Shown here piece by piece: positions 27,424-36,738 of a stretch of DNA of 64,000 bases. The stretch is from NCBI RefSeq assembly GCF_001594005.1, contig NZ_LTBA01000005.1, positions 34,057-98,056 on the forward strand, written 5' to 3'. The stretch is from Clostridium tepidiprofundi DSM 19306 (lineage in GTDB: Bacteria > Bacillota > Clostridia > Clostridiales > Clostridiaceae). The notes beneath the pieces are model-generated. The model saw only the letters and a program-made list of their open reading frames with translations, made no database searches and was not told the origin of the DNA. Within the stretch, counting starts at the first letter, position 1; each line of letters starts with the position of its first letter. Position numbers and translations under genes: made by a program.

Positions 27424-28474
27424 TGTTTTTAAGAAAAGATTATATGATTATTTGGAGGATAATATTACGCATGATATGAAATCTGCTATGGAAAAACATA
27501 TGGAAGAATGTGAAAATTGTAGAGAGATTTATAATAAAGAAAAAGAAATAGATGAAGAATTTAGAAGTGTATTTAATATTGATGGAATAGAGTTTTCGAG
27601 TTCAAGAGCGGATATAATGAAAAAAATTGATAGAAATAGATATAGCAAAAGCAAAACAAACAAATTAGTGTTTTTTATTAAAAAAAATAGGTACAAATAT
27701 ATGTCAGCAGTTGCGGCTGCAGCAGTATTATTGATTTTTGTTCCAATTGTTGCAAGGAATTCTAAAGGTAATAATTATCTCAAAGGAACTATGGATTCAG
27801 CAATGAGTACTGAATCAGTGCAAAAACGTTCACCAAAAAAAGTCAAAACTGAGAGAAGTAAAGCAGGGCTTTTATCAGCTGATAAAACCTCAATAATGGA
27901 AGAAAAATCTAATGATGCTATTAAGGATATAAGAAGTTATTCAGGTAGCGTAAAAGGTGTATATATACCAAAGTTTGATATAAGAAAGGCATCTAAAAAA
28001 GAGAGAGAAAAAAATATAACTACATGGAAAAATTCGCCCAACAATAAATTTTCAGCTTGCATAGAGGGAATGGATATAAGAAATGTGGATTTAGGTATAC
28101 ACGATATTTATATCAAAAATTTGCAATCGGGTAATGTTAATGTTTATAGCATTAAGGATAATAAAGAACAGAATACACCTATGTATTTAGAATGGTGGGA
28201 TGATGATAATATTTTGGTTATAGTTGGATTTGGATACGGTACTGTGAGCAAAGGTGGAAATGTATACGACTTAAATATTAATACAGGTGAAACAAAAATA
28301 GTGTACAATACCAAACCCAAAGAACAGGTATGTAAGGTTACAAAGCGTGGAAAGGATTTGTATTTAGATTTTATTGTTTATGATGATGATGTTATGAATG
28401 AGTACCATTTAGAGAAAGGTGTTATTAAGGGATATAAAGTTGATACTCAAAAGCAAACTAATTCCAGTTATTGA
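27413..28474 (+). CDS. Membrane anti-sigma factor with zinc-finger domain
   Basis: 353 residues. The N-terminal part has the zf-HC2 pattern with H-M-E-E-C-E-N-C (H-x3-C-x2-C) near residue 33, the domain that holds ECF sigma factors. A single membrane helix lies near residues 97-118 (A-V-A-A-A-A-V-L-L-I-F). The outer part of about 230 residues has no motif I recognise and may sense an envelope signal. Start GTG 27413 follows GAGGT by 7 bases, inside the end of the sigma gene, so translation is coupled. Confidence 0.85.
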   Translation: MDCNVFKKRLYDYLEDNITHDMKSAMEKHMEECENCREIYNKEKEIDEEFRSVFNIDGIEFSSSRADIMKKIDRNRYSKSKTNKLVFFIKKNRYKYMSAVAAAAVLLIFVPIVARNSKGNNYLKGTMDSAMSTESVQKRSPKKVKTERSKAGLLSADKTSIMEEKSNDAIKDIRSYSGSVKGVYIPKFDIRKASKKEREKNITTWKNSPNNKFSACIEGMDIRNVDLGIHDIYIKNLQSGNVNVYSIKDNKEQNTPMYLEWWDDDNILVIVGFGYGTVSKGGNVYDLNINTGETKIVYNTKPKEQVCKVTKRGKDLYLDFIVYDDDVMNEYHLEKGVIKGYKVDTQKQTNSSY

Positions 28475-28548
28475 TTTCAAGAAGAAATCTTAGAATACAC
28501 AAAAACATTTACAGGCTATGTAGATATGAAATAGTCTAGTAATAAGTA

Positions 28549-28603
28549 TATCAAAATTATAAGGCTCCACTTTTATAAGTGGGAGCCTTATAATTTTGAT
28601 ATA
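28549..28603. terminator. Long palindrome between convergent genes
   Basis: The arms run from about 28549 to 28573 and 28577 to 28603 and match except for one missing C, giving a stem of about 23 bp capped by CCACTT/AAGTGGG. It lies between the anti-sigma gene and a gene on the other strand, so it probably ends transcription from both sides. Its tip resembles the CCCACTT/AAGTGGG hairpins of the IS605-end repeats. Confidence 0.7.
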
Positions 28604-28615
28604 ATAAGTATTTTC

Positions 28616-29293
28616 TTATTTGCTTGTATTATTGAATTTATCGTTAAACTTATTTACTTTTTCGTTGTTTGGAAATTTTTCTTTTAATTTAGCTAAATAT
28701 TTGTTTGCATATTCTACTCCCTTTGAGTGTCTATATATATAAAATTTGGTTAAGTAATACTGAACTTCATTTGGATCTAATTTCAGTAATTTTTCATTTA
28801 TAGCTAATGCTTTATCATAGTCATTTTTTGTAATATAACAATCAATTAGTCTTTCGTATAGAGATGATAAAACTATAAAATTATTCTTTTTCAATGAAAC
28901 ATCAATTGCCTTATTCAATATATTTATGGATTCATTGTAATTTCTTATGTGAAAATAAGAATCTCCTAGATACTTAAGAGCTAAAGGGTAAGCAAAATTA
29001 TCTTTAGTATCCATTGAAATATATTTATTGAAATAATTAATTGCACTATTGTAATCGGGTAAGTGATAATAATAATAACCTTTATTATAGTATATTATTT
29101 CTAACTTATCTGTATCATTTGATTTTTTAGCTTTGTTTTCAATTTTAGTTAGTATATCAATACCTTCTTTTATTTTTTTTAATTCAAATTTTGTATTTGC
29201 ATTATTTAATAAAGATTCATCTGAAAACAATCCACTGATAAATACTTTATTATAGTACTTTTCTGCCTCACGAAAGTTTGAGTTTGAAAACAT
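28616..29293 (-). CDS. TPR protein, probably with an upstream membrane anchor
   Basis: The 225-residue protein is made of tetratricopeptide repeats (for example Y-Y-N-K-G-Y-Y-Y-H-L-P-D-Y-N-S-A-I and A-L-K-Y-L-G-D-S-Y-F). The ATG at 29293 has AAAGGTGA before it. However, the same frame stays open for 32 more codons to 29389 and encodes K-R-K followed by a strong hydrophobic helix. At that point an ATT lies 9 bases after GGAG. A membrane-anchored form starting at AUU is therefore likely. Confidence 0.8.
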   Translation of the reverse strand: MFSNSNFREAEKYYNKVFISGLFSDESLLNNANTKFELKKIKEGIDILTKIENKAKKSNDTDKLEIIYYNKGYYYYHLPDYNSAINYFNKYISMDTKDNFAYPLALKYLGDSYFHIRNYNESINILNKAIDVSLKKNNFIVLSSLYERLIDCYITKNDYDKALAINEKLLKLDPNEVQYYLTKFYIYRHSKGVEYANKYLAKLKEKFPNNEKVNKFNDKFNNTSK

Positions 29294-29656
29294 TAAGTCA
29301 CCTTTGTATATTAGAGTTTGATTGTATTTGAATATTGCAGCTATCAGTATAATAGTTATAGCAATAAATACGAAGTATTTCCTTTTAATGATAATACACT
29401 CCTTTTTATAAACAATTTGAGAATTAATATATTTTATGTTAATATATTCTCATGTCTATATTATACATAAATTGTAATCATATATCAATTATGAATTAAT
29501 AAAGAAATAAGTGAACTTGTTCACGTATATCTACATTCTTGTTTTTGAGAATAAAAAAGATATTGATTTACAAGATGAAAAAAACCTAGATTAGTTGTAT
29601 AATCAATATCATAAGGATTATAAATTTGTAAAATTATCAAAAGAGTAAAACGAGGA
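29294..29656. other. Divergent gap between two TPR genes
   Basis: The first 96 bases (29294-29389) probably encode, on the minus strand, the membrane anchor of the preceding TPR protein. The rest, to 29656, is AT-rich and should hold the two divergent promoters. I see no convincing -35/-10 pair, no repeat and no further reading frame. Confidence 0.5.
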
Positions 29657-29668
29657 TTGGGATGGTAT

Positions 29669-31114
29669 ATGAAAAAAACTAATAAGTTATATAAAAAAGC
29701 TATAAATCTGTATAATAATGGTTATATAGACAAATCAATAAGTGTGTGTGAAAAAAGCATAGCTTTAGATATACGAAATTCTGCTGCATTGAACTTAAAA
29801 GGTTTATTGCTTTATATTAAAGGTGATATAAATGAAGCTAGAAGAGTATGGGAAATAAATTATAAGGCAAATAATGATATGGTGTCAAAAAAGTATTTAA
29901 ATGATAGCAGAAATGATATTGATAATAAAAAGCTTTATGAAGAATCGATAGATTTGATTAATAAAATCAAAATTGATGAAGCAATAAAAAAATTAGAGTT
30001 TTGCAAAAATAGTGATTTTAATGCTATCAATATTAACAATGCTTTAACAACATGTTATATAAAAAAAGGTGAATTTGAAAAGGCAAATGTATGTATTGAT
30101 GAAGTATTAAAAATAGATAAGAATAATAAAATTGCGAAAGGAAATAAAAAACTGCTAATTAGTCTAGGAGTGATAGATAAAAAAAGAGATTTCAAAAAAG
30201 CGGTGATATATTCTTTTAGCTTTTTTGTAGTGATTTTATTGATATTCACTATCAAGTTTGGTATAAGCAAAATAAAATCTTATAAAAATGATAATATTAT
30301 TAGTACATGTAATAATAATTCATATGTAGCTGAGAAAAAAAATGACAAGTGTACAAATAGAAAAACGTATAAAGTAATAAATAGTGAAGAAAATAATGGA
30401 GCAGACAAAACAATATATAATAAAACAGAAAAGGGAAAAGATAAAGAGTTAAGCACCGAAAAAAGTAGTGTAACAAATGAGGGGGAAAATAGAAAAGTTA
30501 ATAAGGAAATTCATGTAGCTTCAAAATATACTACAATACAGGGCGAAAAATCATATGATAAAGGACCAGAAAAACTTTCTATTGATAAGGTAAGCGAATG
30601 TATAGAAAAAAAGGATATTGAGTCACTTTATAAATATGTAGATGAGTGGGATAGCAAGCAATTGAATATAAATGAGAGAGCTATTATTAGCAAAGCCAAA
30701 AAGTTATTAAATGAATACGCTTGTGGATTTTATTACAATAAAGGATTAGATGCTTATAAAAGTAAAGAATATAAAGCTGCGGTTCAAAATTTTTTAAAGG
30801 GTATTATATACGGAAAAGCAAATTATCTGTATGAGCATGATTTGTATATGTTAGCAGTATCGTATGAAAAGATGAATGATATTGAAAATTCACTTATGTA
30901 TTATGAAATGTATAATAAGGAATTTAACGAAAAAAAATATATAAAAAATGGTACATATATTGAAATAGTTTTATATAGATTAGCAATGTTATATAAGGAT
31001 ATTGATATAAATAAATCTAAGAAATATGCCAAAATATTAAATACAGAATACGCAAAATCTAAATACAATAATTCCAATATCTATGAAATTATTAAAATGA
31101 ATAGTAGTAATTAA
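29669..31114 (+). CDS. TPR membrane protein
   Basis: 481 residues. An N-terminal TPR block (about 1-170) is followed by one membrane helix near residues 178-200 (V-I-Y-S-F-S-F-F-V-V-I-L-L). Then comes a long polar, probably disordered linker rich in K, E, N and T, and a second TPR block at the C-terminus (about 360-470). The two ends would lie on opposite sides of the membrane. The N-terminal block resembles the TPR protein at 57218-57805. ATG 29669 is chosen over an in-frame TTG at 29657. Confidence 0.8.
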   Translation: MKKTNKLYKKAINLYNNGYIDKSISVCEKSIALDIRNSAALNLKGLLLYIKGDINEARRVWEINYKANNDMVSKKYLNDSRNDIDNKKLYEESIDLINKIKIDEAIKKLEFCKNSDFNAININNALTTCYIKKGEFEKANVCIDEVLKIDKNNKIAKGNKKLLISLGVIDKKRDFKKAVIYSFSFFVVILLIFTIKFGISKIKSYKNDNIISTCNNNSYVAEKKNDKCTNRKTYKVINSEENNGADKTIYNKTEKGKDKELSTEKSSVTNEGENRKVNKEIHVASKYTTIQGEKSYDKGPEKLSIDKVSECIEKKDIESLYKYVDEWDSKQLNINERAIISKAKKLLNEYACGFYYNKGLDAYKSKEYKAAVQNFLKGIIYGKANYLYEHDLYMLAVSYEKMNDIENSLMYYEMYNKEFNEKKYIKNGTYIEIVLYRLAMLYKDIDINKSKKYAKILNTEYAKSKYNNSNIYEIIKMNSSN

Positions 31115-31163
31115 TTTATGGATTTTAAATATAAAATTTGGGTATAATAATCGATAAAAGGTA

Positions 31164-31192
31164 TTGACATATGATTTATTAAGGTATAGAAT
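31164..31192 (+). promoter_or_regulatory. Promoter of trxA
   Basis: TTGACA at 31164-31169 and TAGAAT at 31187-31192 are 17 bp apart. A small leader stem, ATACC/GGTAT, follows near 31206-31221, before the Shine-Dalgarno sequence. Confidence 0.75.
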
Positions 31193-31278
31193 GATAATGT
31201 GGTTGATACCTCACAGGGGTATGTTAAGAGGGTTAGGAAATGTATTAGTAGTATTCACATAAATAGGAGGGGATTTTT

Positions 31279-31593
31279 ATGTTACATGTAAATCAAGGTA
31301 GTTTTGTTAAAGAAGTTTTAGAGTCAGATAAACCAGTAGTAGTAGATTTTTGGGCAGAATGGTGTGGACCATGTAAGATGCTTTCACCAGTTATAGAAGA
31401 GGCTGAAAAGGAGATAGCTCCAAAGGCTAAATTTGTTAAAATCAATGTTGATGATAATCCAGCATTGGCTCAACAATTTGGTATAGCTAGTATACCTACA
31501 GTAATGGTGTTTGATAAAGGTAATGTTAAAGACACAATGATTGGTTTTAGACCTAAGAATGATATCGTTAACTTTGTTGAAAGAAATCTTTAA
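31279..31593 (+). CDS. trxA: Thioredoxin
   Basis: A 104-residue thioredoxin with the redox motif W-C-G-P-C-K (cysteines 29 and 32), the D-F-W-A-E strand and the cis-proline in S-I-P-T-V. It reduces protein disulfides in the cytoplasm. GGAGGGG precedes the ATG. It has its own promoter and terminator and is followed by a thioredoxin-reductase-like gene, its probable partner. Confidence 0.96.
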   Translation: MLHVNQGSFVKEVLESDKPVVVDFWAEWCGPCKMLSPVIEEAEKEIAPKAKFVKINVDDNPALAQQFGIASIPTVMVFDKGNVKDTMIGFRPKNDIVNFVERNL

Positions 31594-31600
31594 TAAAATT

Positions 31601-31632
31601 AGGTATGCAAGGTATATTGCATACCTTTTTTA
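31601..31632 (+). terminator. Terminator after trxA
   Basis: AGGTATGCAA (31601-31610) and TTGCATACCT (31617-31626) pair perfectly, followed by a T run. Confidence 0.93.
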
Positions 31633-31746
31633 ACGTAGCTTATAGAAGTATTATATACGTGAAAAGTTCTTAAAATCGTATAATTCTCTAGACAAAAAAT
31701 ACGAATTTTATAACTTGATAAGTATATATTCTATAAGTTGTGGTAT

Positions 31747-31844
31747 TTCACAAGGTAATATTGTGAAAATGAATATATTGCCCATAACCATTATGTCCAG
31801 TAGCAATACAAGTTCACAAGGTAACACTGTTAAAATGAAGTATA
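31747..31844. repeat. Imperfect direct repeat with inverted core before the flavoprotein gene
   Basis: TTCACAAGGTAATATTGTGA begins a block at 31747, and a related block beginning TTCACAAGGTAACACTGTTA lies at 31813. The first contains a perfect inverted pair TTCACAA/TTGTGAA around a 7-bp centre. A third CTTGTGAAAG follows near 31860. This looks like a multi-site operator, about 100 bp before the start of the next gene. The rest of the gap 31633-31958 is AT-rich without other signals. Confidence 0.4.
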
Positions 31845-31958
31845 TATACGAATAATAGTCTTGTGAAAGATTTATACTTGAAAGAGTAGAAGTATTAATA
31901 ATTTGATAAAATAATAATGTGTATTCTATGTTTTAGTAGTAGGAAAGGAAGTGTTGTT

Positions 31959-32816
31959 ATGAGTGAAAGATATGATATTGCTATAGTAGGAAGTGGACCT
32001 GCTGGATTAGAAGCTGCTATCAATGCTGTTATTAGAAATAAAAAAATAATTTTGTTTGGTACTGAAAACTTAAGCAATAAACTGATAAAAGCACCTAAGA
32101 TAAATAATTATTTGGGATCGTTTGATGTTACAGGAAAAGAATTAATGCAAAAATTCAAAGAGCATATTTCTGCTATGAATATAAATATTGTAGAAGAAAG
32201 AATAAACAATATTTATGCCATGGGTGAATATTTTGCTTTAATGGTTAATGAAAAGATGTATGAAGCTAAGACTGTTATACTTGCTGGTGGTGTTGAGTAT
32301 ACAAAACCTTTAAAAGGTGAGGAAGAATTTTTAGGAAAAGGTGTTGGATATTGTGCAACGTGCGATGCTCCTTTATATAAAGGTAAAAAAGTTGCAATTA
32401 TAGCATACAATAAAGATGCAGAGAAAGATGCTAATTATGTGAGTGAACTTGCTGGCAAGCTTTATTATGTTCCAATGTATGAAGGAGAATATTCATTAAA
32501 CAGCAGTATAGAAATAATTAAAGATAAACCTATTGAAATTACTGGTGATACTAGTGCAGAAAAGCTTATTTTAAAGAATGAAGAATTAAATGTAGATGGT
32601 GTTTTTGTATTGAAGGATAGTGTTTCTCCAGGTCAGTTAATGCCAGGACTTGAAATGGAAGGAGAGCATATAAAAGTTAACAGAAACATGGAAACAAACA
32701 TTGCAGGATGTTTTGCAGCAGGAGATTGTGTTGGTAAACCGTATCAATTTATGAAAGCTACTGGTGAGGGACAAATTGCAGCATTAAGTGCTGTTTCTTA
32801 TCTGGATAAGAAGTAA
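31959..32816 (+). CDS. Flavin thioredoxin reductase, probably ferredoxin-dependent type
   Basis: 285 residues of the thioredoxin reductase fold. FAD motif G-S-G-P-A-G-L-E-A-A lies near residue 12, the redox pair is C132-A-T-C135-D, and the C-terminal FAD segment is G-C-F-A-A-G-D-C-V-G-K. The pyridine-nucleotide site is not typical: where G-G-G-N-S-A would be, it has A-Y-N-K-D-A, and the H-R-R-x-x-x-R motif is absent. This fits clostridial reductases that take electrons from ferredoxin rather than NADPH. ATG 31959 follows GGAAAGGAAGTG. Confidence 0.82.
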   Translation: MSERYDIAIVGSGPAGLEAAINAVIRNKKIILFGTENLSNKLIKAPKINNYLGSFDVTGKELMQKFKEHISAMNINIVEERINNIYAMGEYFALMVNEKMYEAKTVILAGGVEYTKPLKGEEEFLGKGVGYCATCDAPLYKGKKVAIIAYNKDAEKDANYVSELAGKLYYVPMYEGEYSLNSSIEIIKDKPIEITGDTSAEKLILKNEELNVDGVFVLKDSVSPGQLMPGLEMEGEHIKVNRNMETNIAGCFAAGDCVGKPYQFMKATGEGQIAALSAVSYLDKK

Positions 32817-32925
32817 CTTATTTAGCTAAAGCAAAACATAGGGAATTTAGGAGTATAGTTTACTTCAACTAAATCAAAAAGCTTCAATATCTTACTTATA
32901 GAGGTGGGAGTATTGTAGAATTTAT
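32812..32925 (-). repeat. IS605-end-like repeat family H, degenerate copy 5
   Basis: Read on the minus strand, this follows copy 3 (59.7 kb): a CCCAC.../...TAAG stem, then AAGCTTTTTG, then a weak middle hairpin, then GTTTTGCTTTAGCTAAATAAG. Its end GTTAC is changed from GTTCAC, and it touches the stop codon of the flavoprotein gene. Clearly an old copy. Confidence 0.5.
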
Positions 32926-32938
32926 AAAAAATAAAAAA

Positions 32939-32969
32939 ACAGAGACTTTTCTAGTGGAAAGGTCTCTGT
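32939..32969 (-). terminator. Terminator on the minus strand
   Basis: A 13-bp stem (ACAGAGAC arms, one G-T pair) with a 5-nt loop. On the minus strand it is followed by TTTTTTTATTTTTT, so it should end transcription of the small secreted protein gene to its right; it may also serve the flavoprotein gene. Confidence 0.75.
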
Positions 32970-33072
32970 ATATGTTTTGATTTAGCCGAACTTGTTTGTT
33001 AGGTTACAAGCCAAATAACGAAGGAATATAACCAAAAACGAACATTTCAGCCAAGACTAAATTAGCATGTCA

Positions 33073-33312
33073 TTATCCAAACAATGAAAGAATATAATCA
33101 TTTATTTGGTGTATTATAGAACAACTCTGATAGATATCTTTTTCGTCATAATTTTTGAACACTGCTATTGAATTAGTTTTTTCTTTATATAGTTTTTCAG
33201 CTTTATCGTTGAGTGGTTTAGCATTGACAACATTAATAGGTAAAATCAATAAAAAGTAAATGCAAAATAAACTAATTGCTAGGAACTTCTTATTTAAAAT
33301 TGAATGCTTCAT
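33073..33312 (-). CDS. Small secreted protein of unknown function
   Basis: 79 residues starting at the ATG at 33312, after GGAGTG. It begins M-K-H-S-I-L-N-K-K followed by a hydrophobic stretch and N-V-V-N-A-K, a clear signal peptide with cleavage after the alanine. The mature part is only about 48 residues, polar and with a single cysteine. No family recognised. A longer in-frame start at 33342 lacks a ribosome site. Confidence 0.6.
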   Translation of the reverse strand: MKHSILNKKFLAISLFCIYFLLILPINVVNAKPLNDKAEKLYKEKTNSIAVFKNYDEKDIYQSCSIIHQINDYILSLFG

Positions 33313-33467
33313 ATTTAACACTCCTTTATTTAACAAAACCATATTTTTAGTTTAAATCAAGCTCTTAAGACTTTTAGAGTCATAACAGTATTATTGCTTT
33401 TGTATTAAGAGAACTAAGTAACTTAATGATATTGTACCCAAATTTTAAATTTTAATGCAATATTAAA

Positions 33468-34487
33468 TTATTTTTCGAGCTCTTTATTTTTGAAGTTAAG
33501 CAATAATTGTTTGTATTTATCGTATTTTGATTTTACATTAGCAAAAAGTTTATTTGGAGTAGAATACAAATTATTAAGTACAGTATCATCTAAATTGCCA
33601 GTAAGTGCTTGGTTTTTTTCGGTTTCAATAGCATGATGAAGACTGTTCAAATACGAATCATAATCATTTATAATTGATGAAAAAAGTTTATAAATTTTAA
33701 GACCATCTTTTGAAGGTATTATTTTACTGTTTTCTATTTTTATTTCATTTAATGATTTTAAGTCTTCAGTTATTAATGATAAAATATCATCATAATTAGG
33801 AGTTTCTGTTCGTGCTTTAATAAGACATTCTTTGAAATTTCTCTTATTAACTATATCTATAAACTTATCAGCAAGATTGTCCATAGTATCTATGAAAGCC
33901 AAATTTTGCTTGCGTATTATTTCTTCAGAATTTCTAATTTTGATATTTTCATCAGCAAATTGAATAACATTATTTATAAAATTCAAGTAAGAAGATGGTA
34001 AATTAACCTTAAAGTTTTCGTTATATATGAGAGAGTAAAAATTTCTGCATTTATCTCTATAATCTTTTAAATCTATAAGTGAATTATCTGCGTCAGTGCT
34101 TTTAGGATACTGAACGATTATTAAAGTTTGCATATAAATTCTAATATTATTATCTATACCTTGCATCAAATAATCAAAATCCTTAGCCAATTTTTCTGGT
34201 GGATTTAGTTTTGACAATTCTGATTCGATATTTTTAAAATTATCTATTATTTTTGGAAAATCTTTAATTATTTTATCGCTGTTTATAGAGTTATTATTAG
34301 AATAAGAGCTTACACTAGCATTAATGGAGTTAATTCTAGTTACATAATTTTTTATTGTTTTATTAAATGAAGCATATGATTTGTTAACAAATGAGTAATA
34401 AGTTCCCCAAAAAATTGCTGCAATTATTACTACAAGTATAAATGAGAGTATTAGAAATTTTGATAATTTGCTTTTTTTTGATTTCAA
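33468..34487 (-). CDS. Membrane-anchored protein of unknown function
   Basis: 339 residues from a TTG at 34487, 8 bases after GGAG. K-S-K-K-S-K-L-S-K-F precedes one strong hydrophobic helix (about residues 9-31). The remaining 300 residues are polar, asparagine- and lysine-rich and helical, and would lie outside the membrane. No known motif. A longer in-frame ATG start at 34532 would lie before the ribosome site. It faces away from cdaA, sharing the promoter region 34533-34687. Confidence 0.65.
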   Translation of the reverse strand: MKSKKSKLSKFLILSFILVVIIAAIFWGTYYSFVNKSYASFNKTIKNYVTRINSINASVSSYSNNNSINSDKIIKDFPKIIDNFKNIESELSKLNPPEKLAKDFDYLMQGIDNNIRIYMQTLIIVQYPKSTDADNSLIDLKDYRDKCRNFYSLIYNENFKVNLPSSYLNFINNVIQFADENIKIRNSEEIIRKQNLAFIDTMDNLADKFIDIVNKRNFKECLIKARTETPNYDDILSLITEDLKSLNEIKIENSKIIPSKDGLKIYKLFSSIINDYDSYLNSLHHAIETEKNQALTGNLDDTVLNNLYSTPNKLFANVKSKYDKYKQLLLNFKNKELEK

Positions 34488-34687
34488 TGATTTCACTCCT
34501 TTACAATAACTACTCAATTCATTATAGCACAATTAATGGCTTATTTTAAATTTCAAAATTTTCTATATTAAAATTCAAAGTTGATATTTTTATGATTCAA
34601 AAAATGTTATTTATGAAGTATTTTTTGTTTAATATGATATATCTTTAGTGTATAATTATGTTTAGAGAGCTATGAGGAGTGAATTGA

Positions 34688-35536
34688 GTGGATATATTGA
34701 ATTTAATAATAAACACATTGAAAAATATAACTATATTTTCCATATTGGATATTATAGTTGTATCGATTATTTTTTATGAAATATATAATTTAATAAAGGA
34801 AACAAGAGCTTTTCAATTATTGAAAGGTATATTATTAATACTGTTATTAATTCCTATTAGCGATTTTTTACAACTCAAAACATTACACTGGATTTTAAAC
34901 AAAACTATAACAATTGGAGTTTTGACTATTGTAATTATTTTTCAACCGGAAATACGAAAAGCACTAGAGCATATTGGAAGAAAAACTTTCACTGATAAGC
35001 ACATATTTGGAAATGAAGAGATAAGAAACAAAGTGGTGACTGAAATAGTAAATGCGGTTGAAAATTTAGCACAGACAAGGACTGGGGCATTGATTATAAT
35101 AGAGCAAAGGACAGGATTGGGAGATGTTATTGATACAGGAACAAAGATAGATGCAATAGTGTCTTCGGCTTTGCTTGAAAATATATTTGTTGTGAATACT
35201 CCTCTTCATGATGGTGCTACCATAATAAGAAATAATAGGATAGTTGCTTCAGGATGTTTTTTACCTTTGACAACTCAAGATGAAGTAAATAAAAAGTTGG
35301 GAACGAGACACAGAGCTGCAATAGGAATTTCGGAGGTATCAGATGCACTTGTTATAGTTGTATCGGAAGAAACAGGTATAATATCCCTTGCTATAAATGG
35401 TAAATTAATAAGAAAGTATGATAAGGATAAATTAAAGAGTGTGCTGCTTAAGGTTATAACTAATAGACAGGATAAAAAAATAACATTGAAAGAGAGGGTA
35501 ATGGCATGGAAAAAGAAAATAAAAACCAATGGATAA
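34688..35536 (+). CDS. cdaA: Diadenylate cyclase CdaA
   Basis: CdaA makes cyclic di-AMP, which controls potassium and osmotic balance. Three N-terminal membrane helices (about residues 10-90) are followed by the DAC domain with the catalytic D-G-A (L-H-D-G-A-T-I-I) and R-H-R (G-T-R-H-R-A-A-I-G) motifs. The start is GTG at 34688, after GAGGAG. It overlaps cdaR by 31 bases. In most Firmicutes the third gene of this operon is glmM; here glmM is 18 kb downstream. Confidence 0.95.
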   Translation: MDILNLIINTLKNITIFSILDIIVVSIIFYEIYNLIKETRAFQLLKGILLILLLIPISDFLQLKTLHWILNKTITIGVLTIVIIFQPEIRKALEHIGRKTFTDKHIFGNEEIRNKVVTEIVNAVENLAQTRTGALIIIEQRTGLGDVIDTGTKIDAIVSSALLENIFVVNTPLHDGATIIRNNRIVASGCFLPLTTQDEVNKKLGTRHRAAIGISEVSDALVIVVSEETGIISLAINGKLIRKYDKDKLKSVLLKVITNRQDKKITLKERVMAWKKKIKTNG

Positions 35537-36738
35537 TTAAAATTTGCTGCGTTTTTGCGGCTTTTGTTTTATGGCTTTATATTTCCAACATGGAGAATCC
35601 AGTCATAACATATACTTTAAAGAATGTTCCTGTCGAATTAAAGAATGTTGATAGTTTGAGTCAATATAAGCTAGTGCTGACTGATAAAGAGGAGCATTAT
35701 GTTAACCTGTCTTTGAGGGGGATTGCTTCAGATGTATACAAATTAAAACCTGATGATTTTAAAATAGTGGCTGATTTGAGTGCATACAGGGTCAAGAATG
35801 GGGAAAATAGAATACCTATTGAAATAAAAAAATCACCTGAAAATGTAAGTATAAACAATAGTAATGGTTTATGGGTTAGTGTTGATTTAGACGAGCTTAT
35901 TGAAAAGACAGTTCCAGTTAAAATCAATGTTCAAGGTAAAGTTGCAGAGGGGTATTATGCTTATAATCCAATAATAAAACCAACAGATGTAATTGTTTAT
36001 GGGGCATCAAAATACGTCAATGCGGTTAGTAAAGTTGAGGCAGATGTTTATATTAACAAAGAAGACAAAGATATTACTGTATCAACAGCATTGATGGCTG
36101 TTGATTTGGCAAAACGAAGCATAAAAAATGTTAAAATTCAGCCTAATTTTGTTGATGTTTTGATTCCAATTAAAAAGATTAAAACTGTAGATGTTAAAAT
36201 TGAAACTAAAGGAGAACTAAATAAAAAATATGTTTTAAGCTCAATAAATTTAGATATAGATAAAGTTTTAATTGTAGGAGATAAGGATATACTAAAACGT
36301 GTTAATTATTTAAAAACTGAGCCAATAGATTTAAGCAAAGTCAATGAAAGTACAGTAAAGGAAGTTAAATTGATAGTTCCTGATGGTATAAAACTGGTTA
36401 ATGATACAAACTTAGTGAATGCAAATATTGAAATTGAGAAGATAGCTTATAAAAATCTAACGTTAAACATTGATATTAAAAATTTAGCAGAACAATATGA
36501 AGCTGAACTCGATAGTAATGATGTATCGCTAGTTATTCAGGGAGTAGAGAGTGATATTAATGCTTTATATGATGGCATTGTAAAATGTCAAGTTGATTTG
36601 ACAGATCTCGGAGAAGGAAAGCATGTAATACCTATTGAAGTGGATTTGCCTAAGAATTTGACTATAATATCTCAAAATCATAAAACGGTAAATGTTACCA
36701 TTAAGAAAAAAGATGAAACAAATGGAGGAAAACAATGA
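35506..36738 (+). CDS. cdaR: CdaA regulatory protein CdaR (YbbR repeats)
   Basis: 410 residues. One N-terminal membrane helix (W-I-I-K-I-C-C-V-F-A-A-F-V-L-W-L) is followed by about four YbbR domains outside the membrane, visible as repeated V-P-V-K-I/V-E-L segments near residues 45, 135, 225 and 320. CdaR binds CdaA and modulates c-di-AMP synthesis. It overlaps the next gene by 4 bases (ATGA). Confidence 0.93.
   Translation: MEKENKNQWIIKICCVFAAFVLWLYISNMENPVITYTLKNVPVELKNVDSLSQYKLVLTDKEEHYVNLSLRGIASDVYKLKPDDFKIVADLSAYRVKNGENRIPIEIKKSPENVSINNSNGLWVSVDLDELIEKTVPVKINVQGKVAEGYYAYNPIIKPTDVIVYGASKYVNAVSKVEADVYINKEDKDITVSTALMAVDLAKRSIKNVKIQPNFVDVLIPIKKIKTVDVKIETKGELNKKYVLSSINLDIDKVLIVGDKDILKRVNYLKTEPIDLSKVNESTVKEVKLIVPDGIKLVNDTNLVNANIEIEKIAYKNLTLNIDIKNLAEQYEAELDSNDVSLVIQGVESDINALYDGIVKCQVDLTDLGEGKHVIPIEVDLPKNLTIISQNHKTVNVTIKKKDETNGGKQ

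Noticed and set aside
28616..29293. Treating the minus-strand TPR gene as a pseudogene because its anchor lacks a normal start
   Set aside because: The frame is intact for over 250 codons and both possible starts have ribosome sites, so a rare start is more likely than decay.
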